Part shown: one piece after another, positions 1-8,850 of the stretch
How positions within the stretch are numbered: the first letter of the stretch is position 1
How the letters are laid out: every line of letters starts with the position of its first letter
Source of the DNA: Reichenbachiella carrageenanivorans
GTDB lineage: Bacteria; Bacteroidota; Bacteroidia; Cytophagales; Cyclobacteriaceae
Assembly: GCF_025639805.1 (NCBI RefSeq)
Contig: NZ_CP106735.1
Span: forward strand, 3,319,501 to 3,383,500
Direction of reading: 5' to 3'
Length of the DNA stretch: 64,000 bases
The notes under the pieces: generated by a model
What the model saw: the letters and a program-made list of their open reading frames with translations, nothing else
What the model was told of the DNA's origin: nothing
The model's database searches: none
Position numbers and translations under genes: made by a program

Positions 1-238
1 AATGGCCGTTGGCATTCGTAAAAAGTTCAAAACTGATATAGGAATTTCTACGACAGGCATTGCTGGCCCTGATGGTGGTACAGAAGAAAAACCTGTGGGT
101 ACGGTTTGGTTGGCAATATCCTTTGGTAAAAATGTGTTCACGCGTAAAATTCAGTTGCCTGGAACACGGATTCTCAATATAGAATATACGGCTATTCATG
201 CACTCAATTTCCTACGCCAAACCCTTGAAAAACCATGA
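1..238 (+). CDS. cinA: CinA C-terminal domain (nicotinamide-nucleotide amidase), 3' end only
   Basis: This is the last 78 or so codons of a gene that begins before the window; the first in-frame ATG is at base 2 but is internal. The segment GISTTGIAGPDGGT followed by KPVGTVWLAI is the typical CinA C-terminal amidase signature. That domain deamidates nicotinamide mononucleotide to nicotinate mononucleotide in pyridine-nucleotide recycling. Full-length CinA is about 410-420 residues and usually has an N-terminal MoCF-like pyrophosphatase domain, which cannot be seen here. The next gene starts 63 bases downstream on the same strand, so co-transcription with the E2 gene is possible. Confidence 0.85.
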   Translation, partial: MAVGIRKKFKTDIGISTTGIAGPDGGTEEKPVGTVWLAISFGKNVFTRKIQLPGTRILNIEYTAIHALNFLRQTLEKP

Positions 239-301
239 TTATTAGCCCTAAATCCAGTAACTTAGCCACTGATTAGATTCCGAAAACCGTAACAAAACAT
301 T

Positions 302-1648
302 ATGGCCTTAGTAGAAATGATAATGCCCAAAATGGGTGAAAGTATTATGGAAGGAACCATCCTTTCGTGGCTCAAGAAAGTAGGAGATACCATCGAGCAG
401 GATGAGTCTGTATTGGAGGTAGCTACCGATAAGGTAGATACTGAAGTGCCTTCTATTCATGCTGGTGTATTAAAGGAAATTTTGGCTAATGAAGGAGATG
501 TAGTAGAAGTAGGCAAGGCCATTGCAATCATTGCTACTGATGGGGCGGAAGTATCGGCACCAGTCAAGCCTGAGGTTGTTGAAGAAAAGGTCGAAGAAAA
601 AGCAGAGGCCCTAGTGGCTGAGGCTATAGCTTCTCATTCTGCCAGTGCAGCTCCTGCTCCTGTATTCGAAAAATCTACATCTGGAAAATTCTATTCCCCT
701 CTCGTGTTGAATATCGCTAGAGAAGAAGGTATTCCTATGGCAGAACTGGAAGCATTGGCTGGTACAGGCAAAGAAGGAAGAGTGACTAAGAAAGATATTT
801 TGGCCTATGTCAAATCTAGAGGCTCTAATGGCTCTCCTGTGCAGGCAGATACAGCGACCATTGCTAATAATGGTAGCGAATCAGCTGCACCTGTAGCTAA
901 TAGACCTGCTGCTATAGCGGCAGCAACGAAGTTTACAGGCGAAGATGAGATCATTGTTATGGACAGGATGCGTAAGATGATTGCAGAGCGTATGCTAAGT
1001 TCAAAACAGACGTCGCCTCATGTAACGTCGTTTGTGGAAGCAGATGTGACCGAATTGGTGAAATGGAGAGGAAAAGTAAAAAATGGCTTCATGGAGCGCG
1101 AAGGACAGGCACTTACCTTCACACCTATTTTTATAGAAGCTGTGGTCATGGCAATCAAAGACTACCCGATGATCAACGTACAGGTAGATGGGGATAAAAT
1201 CATTCGAAAAGGATCGATCAATGTAGGTATGGCAGTGGCCTTACCTTCAGGTAATTTGATCGTGCCTGTCATTCATAATGCAGACCAGTTGAGTCTCAAA
1301 GGCATTACCATCAAGGTAAATGATCTAGCTAGAAGAAGTAGAGACAATAAACTGACACCAGACGATCTGAGCGGAGGTACATATACAATATCTAATGTGG
1401 GTTCATTTGGCAATGTTATGGGTACGCCTATTATCGTGCAGCCACAAGTGGGAATCATGGCTTTAGGAGCGATTGTGAAAAAACCAAGCGTAGTGGAAAC
1501 CCCGCAAGGCGATTTGATTGGTATTCGTCATAAGATGTTTTTGTCGCACTCCTATGATCATCGAGTTGTAGATGGGGCACTCGGAGGGATGTTTGTACGA
1601 AGAGTGGCAGACTACTTAGAGAAATTTGATACTTCAAGAACAATATAA
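302..1648 (+). CDS. Dihydrolipoamide acyltransferase (E2 of a 2-oxo acid dehydrogenase complex)
   Basis: The 448-residue protein has the full E2 layout. An N-terminal lipoyl domain carries the swinging-arm lysine K44 in TDKVD. An acidic/alanine-rich linker spans about 85-125, and a peripheral-subunit-binding domain spans about 128-172 (YSPLVLNIAREEGI). The C-terminal catalytic domain ends in DHRVVDG, with His420 and Asp424 as the expected acyl-transfer residues. The enzyme passes the acyl group from E1 to CoA. No E1 or E3 gene lies nearby, so pyruvate, branched-chain and 2-oxoglutarate complexes cannot be told apart. The single lipoyl domain and sequence style favour a branched-chain or pyruvate type (inference). 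A strong hairpin follows the stop codon. Confidence 0.92.
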   Translation: MALVEMIMPKMGESIMEGTILSWLKKVGDTIEQDESVLEVATDKVDTEVPSIHAGVLKEILANEGDVVEVGKAIAIIATDGAEVSAPVKPEVVEEKVEEKAEALVAEAIASHSASAAPAPVFEKSTSGKFYSPLVLNIAREEGIPMAELEALAGTGKEGRVTKKDILAYVKSRGSNGSPVQADTATIANNGSESAAPVANRPAAIAAATKFTGEDEIIVMDRMRKMIAERMLSSKQTSPHVTSFVEADVTELVKWRGKVKNGFMEREGQALTFTPIFIEAVVMAIKDYPMINVQVDGDKIIRKGSINVGMAVALPSGNLIVPVIHNADQLSLKGITIKVNDLARRSRDNKLTPDDLSGGTYTISNVGSFGNVMGTPIIVQPQVGIMALGAIVKKPSVVETPQGDLIGIRHKMFLSHSYDHRVVDGALGGMFVRRVADYLEKFDTSRTI

Positions 1649-1666
1649 TTGAACCTAGTATCAAGC

Positions 1667-1703
1667 AAAATCGGTTATCATTATTGATGATAACCGATTT
1701 TTT
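1667..1703 (+). terminator. Intrinsic terminator after the E2 gene
   Basis: There is a perfect 14-base inverted repeat (left arm 1667-1680, right arm 1688-1701) with a 7-base loop. The stem begins with A-run and ends with a T-run, so it could stop transcription in both directions. It sits between the E2 gene and the convergent SiaC-like gene, where a shared terminator is expected. Confidence 0.85.
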
Positions 1704-1746
1704 GTGTCGTAGTCTTCTCAGTTAGTTGGAGAACGATTGAATGCTG

Positions 1747-2130
1747 TTAATCAAACTGTGTTTCCACGTAGTTGAATTCTATACCTAGTAAATCGGCATA
1801 GTCTTCACCCGCTTCGAGCATATCTTCATCGTCTTCCTCGTAGTACCAATTGATAGAGAGTTTAAATCCTTTTTCTTTTACAAGATTTAATTTCCTGAAA
1901 ATATCAAACAAACACTTGGATGAGCTGGTATTGAAATACTCGAATTTGAAATTGGCGATAAGGTTTTGCGTGCAATTTTGTCCAAATTCTTCCAAGTCAC
2001 CGATGAGCTGGCTGTAGAATTGTATCGAATTTTCAGGACTTGATTTGCCTCTGAGCTCTAGCAACCCACGGTTGGGGTCGAAATATATTAGGGGTGTGAT
2101 TCTAGTTGGCCTAACAATTAATTTTTCCAT
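1747..2130 (-). CDS. SiaC-like / DUF1987 regulatory phosphoprotein
   Basis: The 127-residue protein starting MEKLIVRPTRITPLI matches the DUF1987 (SiaC) family, seen also in the central FYFDPN-type and ..ISGRSSPE-type motif (here IYFDPNRG and LRGKSSPEN). In Pseudomonas SiaC is a partner-switch protein phosphorylated by SiaB and dephosphorylated by SiaA to control a diguanylate cyclase. Here no SiaA, SiaB or cyclase gene adjoins it, so its partners are unknown. I chose the ATG at 2130, preceded by GGAGGATTT, because it aligns with the family's short N terminus; an upstream in-frame ATG would add 9 residues. A possible short upstream frame overlaps this start by a few bases. Confidence 0.8.
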   Translation of the reverse strand: MEKLIVRPTRITPLIYFDPNRGLLELRGKSSPENSIQFYSQLIGDLEEFGQNCTQNLIANFKFEYFNTSSSKCLFDIFRKLNLVKEKGFKLSINWYYEEDDEDMLEAGEDYADLLGIEFNYVETQFD

Positions 2131-2336
2131 AAATCCTCCATCTTCTTTTCCCGCCAAAAGGCTAGTTGGTTGTGCCTGTTCTTCGCATATCGAAATACCA
2201 AAGTTTGCTTATTGATTTTACATGAGGTAATGGTGTAGAAAAGGGGATTTGGACAGATGTCTGTATATAACCTTTTCGCATAGTACAATTTTTCTTCGTC
2301 TGCTGCTAGACAGTTTCGATATTTTGTACAAAGCAT
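2118..2336 (-). CDS. Possible small ORF upstream of the SiaC-like gene, unrecognised
   Basis: A 72-codon frame ends 13 bases inside the SiaC-like gene, so its stop and that gene's ATG overlap, the arrangement typical of translational coupling. I do not recognise the protein. It has several cysteines, many basic and aromatic residues, and no membrane segment. A second frame over the same DNA (2218-2412) begins with residues MNKHFIYSI and could be the front of the same gene if there is a frameshift near 2340. It may instead be a decayed gene or chance. The rest of the 360-base gap up to miaA is AT-rich and holds only the miaA promoter-like sequence. Confidence 0.25.
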   Translation of the reverse strand: MLCTKYRNCLAADEEKLYYAKRLYTDICPNPLFYTITSCKINKQTLVFRYAKNRHNQLAFWREKKMEDLWKN

Positions 2337-2482
2337 ACCGTTCTACCTTCTGGCTAATATATTCTTTTAGGTTTAAAATAGAAATAGAATAGATAAAATG
2401 TTTATTCATCATTTTGATACTGAATAGTAAATCTTTAGTTGATAATAACCAGACTTTTTATTCTTGAGATTGCTGCTTCATT

Positions 2483-2490
2483 TATCTTTG
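2483..2490 (+). promoter_or_regulatory. Bacteroidota -7 box (TATCTTTG) just before miaA
   Basis: TATCTTTG fits the TAnnTTTG consensus exactly and ends only 4 bases before the miaA ATG. The -33 element is weak: a TTG lies 16 bases upstream instead of TTTG about 20 upstream. If the box is used, the mRNA would start at or next to the start codon. Confidence 0.35.
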
Positions 2491-2494
2491 AGCG

Positions 2495-3406
2495 ATGAGC
2501 AAACAAAATCTTTTGGTGGTAGTAGTGGGACCTACAGCAGTAGGGAAGACAGGGCTTACAATTGCTTTGGCTCAGCATTTTGGTGGCGACATCATATCTT
2601 GTGATTCTCGTCAGTTTTACCGAGAGATGGAAATAGGTACGGCCAAGCCCAGTCCAGAAGAATTGGCGCAAGCGTCTCACCATTTTGTAAATACCCACTC
2701 TATACATGATGATTATGATGCGGGTGCTTTTGCTGATGAGGCTGAGTGTTTGCTGGCTGATCTATTCAAGAAACAACAGGTGCAGTTTATGGTGGGAGGC
2801 TCGGGTTTATACGTCAAGGCATTTTGTGATGGTTTGGATAAAATGCCTGAGACGGACTTAGTACTAAGAGCGACACTCAATAAACAGCTAGCTGAAGAGG
2901 GACTGGAGGGTTTGCTTGCGGAGCTACAGTCTGCTGATCCAGTTTATTACGATCAGGTGGATCGCAAAAATCCACAGCGTGTATTGAGAGGTTTAGAAGT
3001 GATACGTTCTACAGGGTTGCCATATTCATATTTTCGTCAGGGAAAAACGACAAAAACACACGCATTTAAAATATTGAAAATTGGTTTGGAAATAGAGCGA
3101 CCTGTTTTGTATGATCGAATAGATCAACGAATGGATGAAATGATAACCCAGGGTTTGTTTGAAGAGGCTCAAGTACTCTATCCTTATCGGCACAAAAATG
3201 CTTTGCACACAGTGGGCTATACTGAAATATTTGGCTATCTCGAGGGGCGGTATGATCAGAAGGAGGCTGTGCGGCTGCTCAAGCGCAACTCCAGACGATA
3301 TGCCAAACGACAAATGACGTGGTTTAAAAGAGAGGAGGAAATCGTCTGGTTTAAACCTAATCAACTCGAAGAAATCATTAATAGGATAGAGCGGCAGATT
3401 GACTAA
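2495..3406 (+). CDS. miaA: tRNA dimethylallyltransferase MiaA
   Basis: The 303-residue enzyme transfers a dimethylallyl group from DMAPP to N6 of A37 in tRNAs reading UNN codons, in the cytoplasm. The P-loop GPTAVGKT is at residues 12-19, followed by SCDSRQFYREMEIGTAKPS, the family's DSxQVYRxMdIGTAKPs motif. GGSGLYVKA, NPQRVLRGLEV and the C-terminal GYTEIFGYLEG and RRYAKRQMTWF motifs are all present. Length is normal. It converges on an NlpC/P60 gene with only 15 bases between stops and no clear hairpin. Confidence 0.96.
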   Translation: MSKQNLLVVVVGPTAVGKTGLTIALAQHFGGDIISCDSRQFYREMEIGTAKPSPEELAQASHHFVNTHSIHDDYDAGAFADEAECLLADLFKKQQVQFMVGGSGLYVKAFCDGLDKMPETDLVLRATLNKQLAEEGLEGLLAELQSADPVYYDQVDRKNPQRVLRGLEVIRSTGLPYSYFRQGKTTKTHAFKILKIGLEIERPVLYDRIDQRMDEMITQGLFEEAQVLYPYRHKNALHTVGYTEIFGYLEGRYDQKEAVRLLKRNSRRYAKRQMTWFKREEEIVWFKPNQLEEIINRIERQID

Positions 3407-3421
3407 TCTTTCGATGGACGG

Positions 3422-3895
3422 CTATCGGATGACTCTTCTGAAAGCCTTTACACTTTTTTTGTAGTAATCTGCATTTAGGTCAGATACAACTACACCTCTA
3501 GAGGTAGAAGCATGGATAAAATATATGCCGTCTGGTGTTACTGAAGTGATCATGCCGCTATGATACCATTTTTCACCTTTTGATTTGAACTTGAAAAAAA
3601 CGATGTCTCCTTGACGCAAGCTAGGCCAACCGACCTTTTTGCCGTATTTGGATTGTGCTTGTGCCGTTCTGGGGATTTTATAACCAGCACCTGCAAAGGA
3701 ATTTTGCATTAGTGCAGAGCAATCTATACCATTTTTGGATGTGCCACCGTATTTGTAGGGAGTGCCTGTATAGGTGTAGGCCGTGTCCACTACTTTTTGA
3801 ATGTCAGTTTGTCTTCTTCGTTTCTTATTTTGTGCTACGGTCTGTCCTCCGATAAGTAGAAGAATAAGAACCAGTAGCCATCCAGTTTTTTGCAT
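3422..3895 (-). CDS. NlpC/P60 family (C40) cell-wall peptidase, exported
   Basis: The 157-residue protein begins with a signal peptide (hydrophobic 5-20, AQ at the likely cleavage site) and a short basic stretch. It then carries a single NlpC/P60 domain. The catalytic triad is visible as Cys59 in GIDCSAL, His112 in YHSGM and His128 in FIHAS. Such enzymes cut gamma-D-Glu-diaminopimelate bonds in peptidoglycan stem peptides in the periplasm, comparable to E. coli Spr/MepS. It lacks extra SH3 or LysM domains. It is divergent from clpS, sharing an intergenic region of about 155 bases. Confidence 0.9.
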   Translation of the reverse strand: MQKTGWLLVLILLLIGGQTVAQNKKRRRQTDIQKVVDTAYTYTGTPYKYGGTSKNGIDCSALMQNSFAGAGYKIPRTAQAQSKYGKKVGWPSLRQGDIVFFKFKSKGEKWYHSGMITSVTPDGIYFIHASTSRGVVVSDLNADYYKKSVKAFRRVIR

Positions 3896-3964
3896 AGATC
3901 AAATTTTAACTTGGCCAATCAGTAATAATGCCAAATTTACTATCTCGTGTTTTTAACGTGGAAA

Positions 3965-3996
3965 TCTGTTCAGGAATTTTACAATAATTATCTTTG
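3965..3996 (+). promoter_or_regulatory. Promoter for clpS-recR
   Basis: The -7 element TATCTTTG (3989-3996) matches TAnnTTTG exactly. A TCTG 20 bases upstream is one mismatch from the -33 TTTG. The predicted transcript starts near 4003, leaving a leader of about 50 A/T-rich bases before the clpS ATG. Confidence 0.5.
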
Positions 3997-4051
3997 TTGA
4001 AATTTTGTTTCTAAATAGAATCAAAATAGTATTTTAAAAAAAAGTAAAATT

Positions 4052-4333
4052 ATGTCTTGGCAATTTGAAGAAGAAGAGCTCGTAGATGTATTGGAAGATG
4101 AGCAAGAAGACGAGGGTCGTACCCTTGTGGTGTTCAATGATGAAGTTAACTCGTTTGATCATGTGATTGAAACCTTGGTGAAGGTGTGCAAGCATGAGCG
4201 GCACCAAGCGGAACAGTGTACTTATATTATCCATTTCAAAGGGAAGTGCCTAGTGAAAAAGGGCACATACGATATGTTGAAACCCATGAGAGAAGGGATT
4301 GTAGACGCTGGTATCAATGCGGTGATTAATTAA
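4052..4333 (+). CDS. clpS: ATP-dependent Clp protease adaptor ClpS
   Basis: The 93-residue protein has an acidic N-terminal tail (residues 5-24, rich in E/D) and the ClpS fold signature LVVFNDEVNSFDHVI, then HERHQAEQ and GKCLVKKG. ClpS binds N-degron substrates and hands them to the ClpA/ClpC chaperone of the Clp protease. It is slightly shorter than the E. coli protein. It is followed 8 bases later by recR, so the two are probably one transcript. Confidence 0.92.
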   Translation: MSWQFEEEELVDVLEDEQEDEGRTLVVFNDEVNSFDHVIETLVKVCKHERHQAEQCTYIIHFKGKCLVKKGTYDMLKPMREGIVDAGINAVIN

Positions 4334-4341
4334 AAAACTGA

Positions 4342-4959
4342 ATGGAATTTCCAAGTGAATTGATAGAAGAGGCTGTAAAGGAAATTTCCAAATTGCCTGG
4401 TATAGGAAAAAAAACAGCTCTCAGACTGGCGCTTCATCTTCTCAAAGAAAAAGAAGCAGCGACTCAGTCGCTTACAGAATCTCTCCTCAGGCTAAGAAAA
4501 GATACCCAATACTGTGGGACTTGTCATGTGATCTCTCACACTACAGATTGTACTTGCCGAACCATAAATAGAGATGTGTCAGTGATTTGTGTAGTCGTAG
4601 ATACACCAGATCTGTTGGCTATTAGGAGTACTGGGCAATATCAGGGTATGTTTCATGTGCTGGGAGGGGTGATCTCGCCTATCGAAGGCATAGGGCCAGA
4701 GGATCTGCATATACAATCGTTAGTGGATCGTATCCAAGCTGCTAATGGAGAAGTCAAGGAAGTGATATTGGCCTTGAGTGCCACCATGGAAGGAGACACT
4801 ACTTGTTTTTACCTTTCGAGAAAGCTGGAAGGTACTGGCGTTAAAATATCAACTATAGCGAGGGGTATTCCCGTAGGAGGAGAACTGGAGTATGCGGACG
4901 AAGTAACACTTGGCCGCAGTATTGTGACCCGAACGAACTATTCTTCTGGAAGTTTGTAG
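4342..4959 (+). CDS. recR: Recombination mediator RecR
   Basis: The 205-residue protein has the helix-hairpin-helix LPGIGKKTALRLALHLL at 18-34, a zinc-finger region at 58-72 and a Toprim domain from about 80 (VICVVVDTPDLLAI, then GVISPIEGIGPEDL). It ends with the usual Walker-B-like ARGIPVGGELEYAD segment. RecR works with RecF/RecO to load RecA at single-strand gaps. Oddly, the zinc cysteines are C58, C61, C70 and C72, so the last pair is CxC where the family has CxxC; one residue seems missing. The domain is otherwise intact. The start 8 bases after clpS fits the family N terminus. Confidence 0.94.
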   Translation: MEFPSELIEEAVKEISKLPGIGKKTALRLALHLLKEKEAATQSLTESLLRLRKDTQYCGTCHVISHTTDCTCRTINRDVSVICVVVDTPDLLAIRSTGQYQGMFHVLGGVISPIEGIGPEDLHIQSLVDRIQAANGEVKEVILALSATMEGDTTCFYLSRKLEGTGVKISTIARGIPVGGELEYADEVTLGRSIVTRTNYSSGSL

Positions 4960-5111
4960 TCTCTCTTTTACATTTAAGAATTTCTAGTCTTAGTCATTCA
5001 AATCTATTCCTATACAGCGAGCGGATGACGATCAGTAGATTTTTGAACATATTTTAACGCAGGTGTTAAAATTTATAACCTAATCGCTGTGCGATTGGTA
5101 CAGACGTTATC

Positions 5112-5119
5112 TACTTTTG
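5112..5119 (+). promoter_or_regulatory. -7 box (TACTTTTG) upstream of the aminotransferase
   Basis: TACTTTTG matches TAnnTTTG and lies 29 bases before the ATG at 5148. No TTTG is seen at the expected 19-21 base distance. A small hairpin (AATCGC-TGT-GCGATT) occupies about 5082-5096, just upstream. The rest of the 188-base gap after recR shows nothing clear. Confidence 0.3.
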
Positions 5120-5147
5120 CTCCATATAATTACAAGAAATTCAATCA

Positions 5148-6344
5148 ATGGAACACGTATCGGATAGAATCAAAAACATGGCAGAATCTGCCACTTTAGC
5201 CATGGCTGCCAAAGCCAGAGAATTCAAAGAAAAAGGAATAGACGTGATTAGCTTGAGTCTGGGAGAACCAGATTTCAAAACGCCTAAGCACATCCAAGAA
5301 GGCGCTAAAGAAGCCATTGATTCTGAAAAGTATTTTGCATACCCTCCAGTTAATGGTTATTTAGATTTGCGTCAAGCTATTTCTAAAAAATTCAAAGAAG
5401 AAAATGGGCTAGACTATGACCCCGGACAGATTGTGGTATCAAATGGAGCCAAGCAGTCTATCGTGAATGTGATGATGTCATTGGTCAATCCTGGAGATGA
5501 GGTAATTGTGCTTGCGCCATTCTGGGTAAGCTATACCGCAGCTGTAGAAATGGCTGAAGGTGTACCAGTAATCGTAAAAGGAGGTTTGGAAGATGACTTT
5601 AAAGCAACTGCTGCGCAAGTAAAAGCAGCGATGACTGAGAAGACTAGAGCAATCATTTTTTCATCTCCTTGTAATCCTACAGGTTCGGTATTTACTAAAG
5701 AAGAACTGTCGGCTTTAGCTGATGTAGTGAAAGAACAAGAAGGTGTGTATGTGATCTCTGATGAGATCTATGAGCACATCAACTTCTCAGGTGCACATGC
5801 AAGTATCGGTGCATTGCCTGGGATGCAAGACCGAACCATTACTATCAACGGTATGGCCAAAGGTTTTGCTATGACAGGCTGGAGAGTTGGGTACATAGGT
5901 GCTCCGACTTGGTTGGCCAAAGCATGTAACAAAATTCAAGGACAAGTAACTTCTGCAAACTGTAGCATTGCGCAACGCGCCACACTTACAGCCTTGACCA
6001 CAGACTTGGGGCCTACACGTGCCATGGCTGAACAGTATCACAAAAGAAGAGCGTTGGTTTATGATTTGCTCAATGATATTCCTGGTGTAAAAACGAACAT
6101 GCCACAAGGGGCATTTTATTTCTTTCCAGACGTAAGCAGCTACTTTGGCAAGTCTGATGGTAAGACTACTATCAAAGATGCCAACGAATTATGTTTATAC
6201 TTGTTAAGCGAATCGCATGTTTCTCTGGTATCAGGTGAGGACTTCGGAAATGCAAACTGTGTAAGATTGTCTTACGCGGCATCTGAAGAAAACCTGAAAG
6301 AAGCTTTGAAAAGAATAAAAGAAACGCTCGCTAAGTTGAGCTAA
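5148..6344 (+). CDS. Pyridoxal-phosphate aminotransferase, aspartate aminotransferase family
   Basis: This is a 398-residue fold-type I class I/II aminotransferase. Recognisable blocks are SLSLGEPDFKTP near residue 33, VSNGAKQSI (PLP phosphate contact), SSPCNPTGSVF, ISDEIYEHI and NGMAKGFAMTGWRVGY. The last contains the Schiff-base lysine at about K238. A C-terminal VRLSYAAS block supplies the substrate-carboxylate arginine. The set matches subgroup Ib aspartate aminotransferases (aspartate + 2-oxoglutarate to oxaloacetate + glutamate). Related enzymes act on prephenate or aromatic amino acids, so the substrate is not certain. A strong terminator follows. Confidence 0.9.
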   Translation: MEHVSDRIKNMAESATLAMAAKAREFKEKGIDVISLSLGEPDFKTPKHIQEGAKEAIDSEKYFAYPPVNGYLDLRQAISKKFKEENGLDYDPGQIVVSNGAKQSIVNVMMSLVNPGDEVIVLAPFWVSYTAAVEMAEGVPVIVKGGLEDDFKATAAQVKAAMTEKTRAIIFSSPCNPTGSVFTKEELSALADVVKEQEGVYVISDEIYEHINFSGAHASIGALPGMQDRTITINGMAKGFAMTGWRVGYIGAPTWLAKACNKIQGQVTSANCSIAQRATLTALTTDLGPTRAMAEQYHKRRALVYDLLNDIPGVKTNMPQGAFYFFPDVSSYFGKSDGKTTIKDANELCLYLLSESHVSLVSGEDFGNANCVRLSYAASEENLKEALKRIKETLAKLS

Positions 6345-6358
6345 ACAATACCCTTAGA

Positions 6359-6390
6359 AAGGATTGCTGTGTATCAGCAATCCTTCTTTT
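6359..6390 (+). terminator. Intrinsic terminator after the aminotransferase
   Basis: A perfect 11-base-pair stem (6359-6369 with 6375-6385), 5-base loop and a following T-rich stretch. Because it lies at the apparent beginning of the next open frame, it supports a downstream start for that gene. Confidence 0.85.
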
Positions 6391-6432
6391 CCTTCTCTTA
6401 TTTGGACTGATTTAGTTAGTTTTAACCCTTCA

Positions 6433-8850
6433 ATGACATCAGTTCGCAACCTTACAACTTACAGGTCTATACCTATCTATTTTAAGTGCCTTTTACTGAC
6501 ATTTTTAGTCATGTCTGGTCGTGTGGTCTATTCCCAAGAATTGCCTCAAGCTGAGCGTGGTGTATTAGATCTTAGGTCATGGCAATTTCAAAAAACAGAA
6601 CCGATAGCCTTAGCAGGAGAATGGGAGTTTTATTGGAAGCAGATCTTGTATCCCACAGATTTTGATTCGTTAAAGATTTCCCCAAGTTTTAGAGAGTTTC
6701 CTAAGTTATGGAAGCGAGATGTTGTGGGTACAGATACCATCACGCCAGAAGGTTATGCTACGCAGCGCTTGCGCGTGATTGTTAATTCTGTTACGCCAGA
6801 GTTGGCGATTACCATACCTCATTTCTACTGTTCATATTTACTGTTTTTGAATGGTGAATACATAGGGTCTAATGGCCAGGTGGGAAAATCTTCTCAGACT
6901 TCTTCGCCGCATTGGCAGTATATGACTCGGGAGTTTAAGGTGACCTCGGACACTTTGGACATTGTCTTGCAGATTTCAAATTTTGAACACTCACGAGGAG
7001 GTAGCTTTTTTGATATCAAATTGGGGGAAAAGGTGAAGATGCAGACCATAGAGGGACGAGAAAAAGCTTTCGACCTGATCATGTCATCCAGTTTGTTTTT
7101 TATAGGCATGTTTTTCATGGTGCTGTTTTGGTTTGGTCGACATGAAAAGCAGATTCTCTACTACTCACTATTTTGTTTGTTTTATAGTTATAGATCGATA
7201 GGATCGGGAAGTTATACCCTGCATTCACTCTATCCTGAGTTGCCTTGGTTGCTCACGCTCAAAGCGGAATATATTACCATGTTTCTCGCAGGATTGTTTT
7301 TTACCTACTATTCATATTACTTATACAAAAGGGAGACATCTAGGTTCTTTGTGTTGTTGATTACGGTCATTAGCGTATCGTTTGTATTCTTTACTTTGTT
7401 TGCTCCAGTCAAGATGTTTACGCAGCTGGTCGCACCCTATTCCATTACGATATTGTTAGGCTTTTTGTATTTGATATTTACCTATGTGATGGCGGTGAGG
7501 CATAAAAGAGAGGGGTCACTCATGTCATTGATTAGTTCCTTTTTGTTGTTTTTGGTGATGGGCGCAGTTATATTGGAGTATTTTGGGATATTGAAAAACT
7601 CCATGTTATTTTATTTTGTAGGCTATCAGCAGTTCTTCTTTTTTCAATCCATTATTCTTTTTTATCGGTATAACCGAAAGATAGAAATAGCCAAAGAAAA
7701 AGCAGAGTCTGCGGCTCGCTCGCAGTCCGATTTCTTATCTATGATCTCGCATGAGATCAGAACACCTCTCAACGCAGTGATTGGTCTCACGAATTATCTC
7801 ATTGGCGATAAGCCAAAAAAACAGCATGTAGATGATCTGAAAACGCTTAAATTTTCGGCCGAACATCTACATGTATTGATTAATGATGTGTTGGATTATA
7901 GTAAGCTAGATGCGGGTAAGATCGAATTCGAAGAAGTAGATGTGAATGTGGTAGATATGGCTCGTAACATTGTGAAAGGATTTGACAACAAAGCCAAGGA
8001 GAAGGATATTTATCTGAGTTTCTTGCATGACGATGAGATACCTAGTTTCATTGTTTGTGATGGACTCAGACTCAGTCAGATTCTAACCAACCTACTGGGC
8101 AATGCTATTAAATTTACCGACGAAGGAGGCGTAACTTTGAGTATGAATATAGTCATGCAAACGAAGAAACGAGTGTCCATCAAGTTTTCGGTCGAAGATT
8201 CGGGGATTGGTATTCCTAAAGACAAACTCAAAACAATATTCGATAGTTTCTCTCAGGCGTCTACTTCTACCACTCGTGAGTATGGAGGTACGGGGTTAGG
8301 GCTATCTATTACCAAGCGTATTTTGGATTTGCAAAATACCAAGATCAATGTTTTTAGTGTGGTAGGGCAGGGATCTAGATTTTATTTTACACAGACATTT
8401 GCAATCAGCGAGAATCAAGAAAAAGTGAAGGAGACAATATCAGAGGCGCATAATGATTTGGAGGGTAAGTACATCCTCTTGGTAGAAGACAACCCAGTGA
8501 ATGTAATGGTTGCCAAGAAGTTTTTGTCTCGTTGGGACATCCAAGTGGATGTAGCCGAAAATGGGAGAGAAGCTCTCGAAAAAACAGCCATTGCAACATA
8601 TGACTTGGTACTTATGGATTTGCAAATGCCAGAAATGGATGGTTATACAGCCTCAGAAGAACTTCGGAAAAGGGGGTATACGGTGCCGATATTGGCGCTT
8701 ACAGCTTCTGTGATGTTAGATGTGGGAGATCGTGTATTTAAGGCAGGAATGAATGATTTTATAACCAAACCATTCGACCCAGGAGATTTGTATAATAAAA
8801 TAAGACTACATATAGAGAAACAGAATGCTTCTAATCAGACCTTAAATTAA
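6433..8850 (+). CDS. Hybrid sensor histidine kinase with 7TMR-DISM sensor and receiver domain
   Basis: The 805-residue protein has a signal segment and then a periplasmic beta-rich region (about 35-200) of the DISMED2 type, which is related to carbohydrate-binding folds. Seven hydrophobic helices follow (about 215-410), then a short linker. The HisKA box [13 protein letters not shown] has phospho-acceptor His440. The HATPase has N and G boxes ([25 protein letters not shown]), and the C-terminal receiver has Asp729 in [11 protein letters not shown]. It lacks an HPt domain. I placed the start at ATG 6433 since an earlier in-frame ATG lies inside the preceding terminator. Its stop overlaps the convergent hemE stop by 4 bases. 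The ligand is unknown. Confidence 0.88.
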   Translation: MTSVRNLTTYRSIPIYFKCLLLTFLVMSGRVVYSQELPQAERGVLDLRSWQFQKTEPIALAGEWEFYWKQILYPTDFDSLKISPSFREFPKLWKRDVVGTDTITPEGYATQRLRVIVNSVTPELAITIPHFYCSYLLFLNGEYIGSNGQVGKSSQTSSPHWQYMTREFKVTSDTLDIVLQISNFEHSRGGSFFDIKLGEKVKMQTIEGREKAFDLIMSSSLFFIGMFFMVLFWFGRHEKQILYYSLFCLFYSYRSIGSGSYTLHSLYPELPWLLTLKAEYITMFLAGLFFTYYSYYLYKRETSRFFVLLITVISVSFVFFTLFAPVKMFTQLVAPYSITILLGFLYLIFTYVMAVRHKREGSLMSLISSFLLFLVMGAVILEYFGILKNSMLFYFVGYQQFFFFQSIILFYRYNRKIEIAKEKAESAARSQSDFLSMISHEIRTPLNAVIGLTNYLIGDKPKKQHVDDLKTLKFSAEHLHVLINDVLDYSKLDAGKIEFEEVDVNVVDMARNIVKGFDNKAKEKDIYLSFLHDDEIPSFIVCDGLRLSQILTNLLGNAIKFTDEGGVTLSMNIVMQTKKRVSIKFSVEDSGIGIPKDKLKTIFDSFSQASTSTTREYGGTGLGLSITKRILDLQNTKINVFSVVGQGSRFYFTQTFAISENQEKVKETISEAHNDLEGKYILLVEDNPVNVMVAKKFLSRWDIQVDVAENGREALEKTAIATYDLVLMDLQMPEMDGYTASEELRKRGYTVPILALTASVMLDVGDRVFKAGMNDFITKPFDPGDLYNKIRLHIEKQNASNQTLN

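Noticed and set aside
6364..6432. Upstream ATG for the hybrid kinase
   Set aside because: It lies inside the terminator of the aminotransferase gene; the ATG at 6433 gives a normal signal segment.
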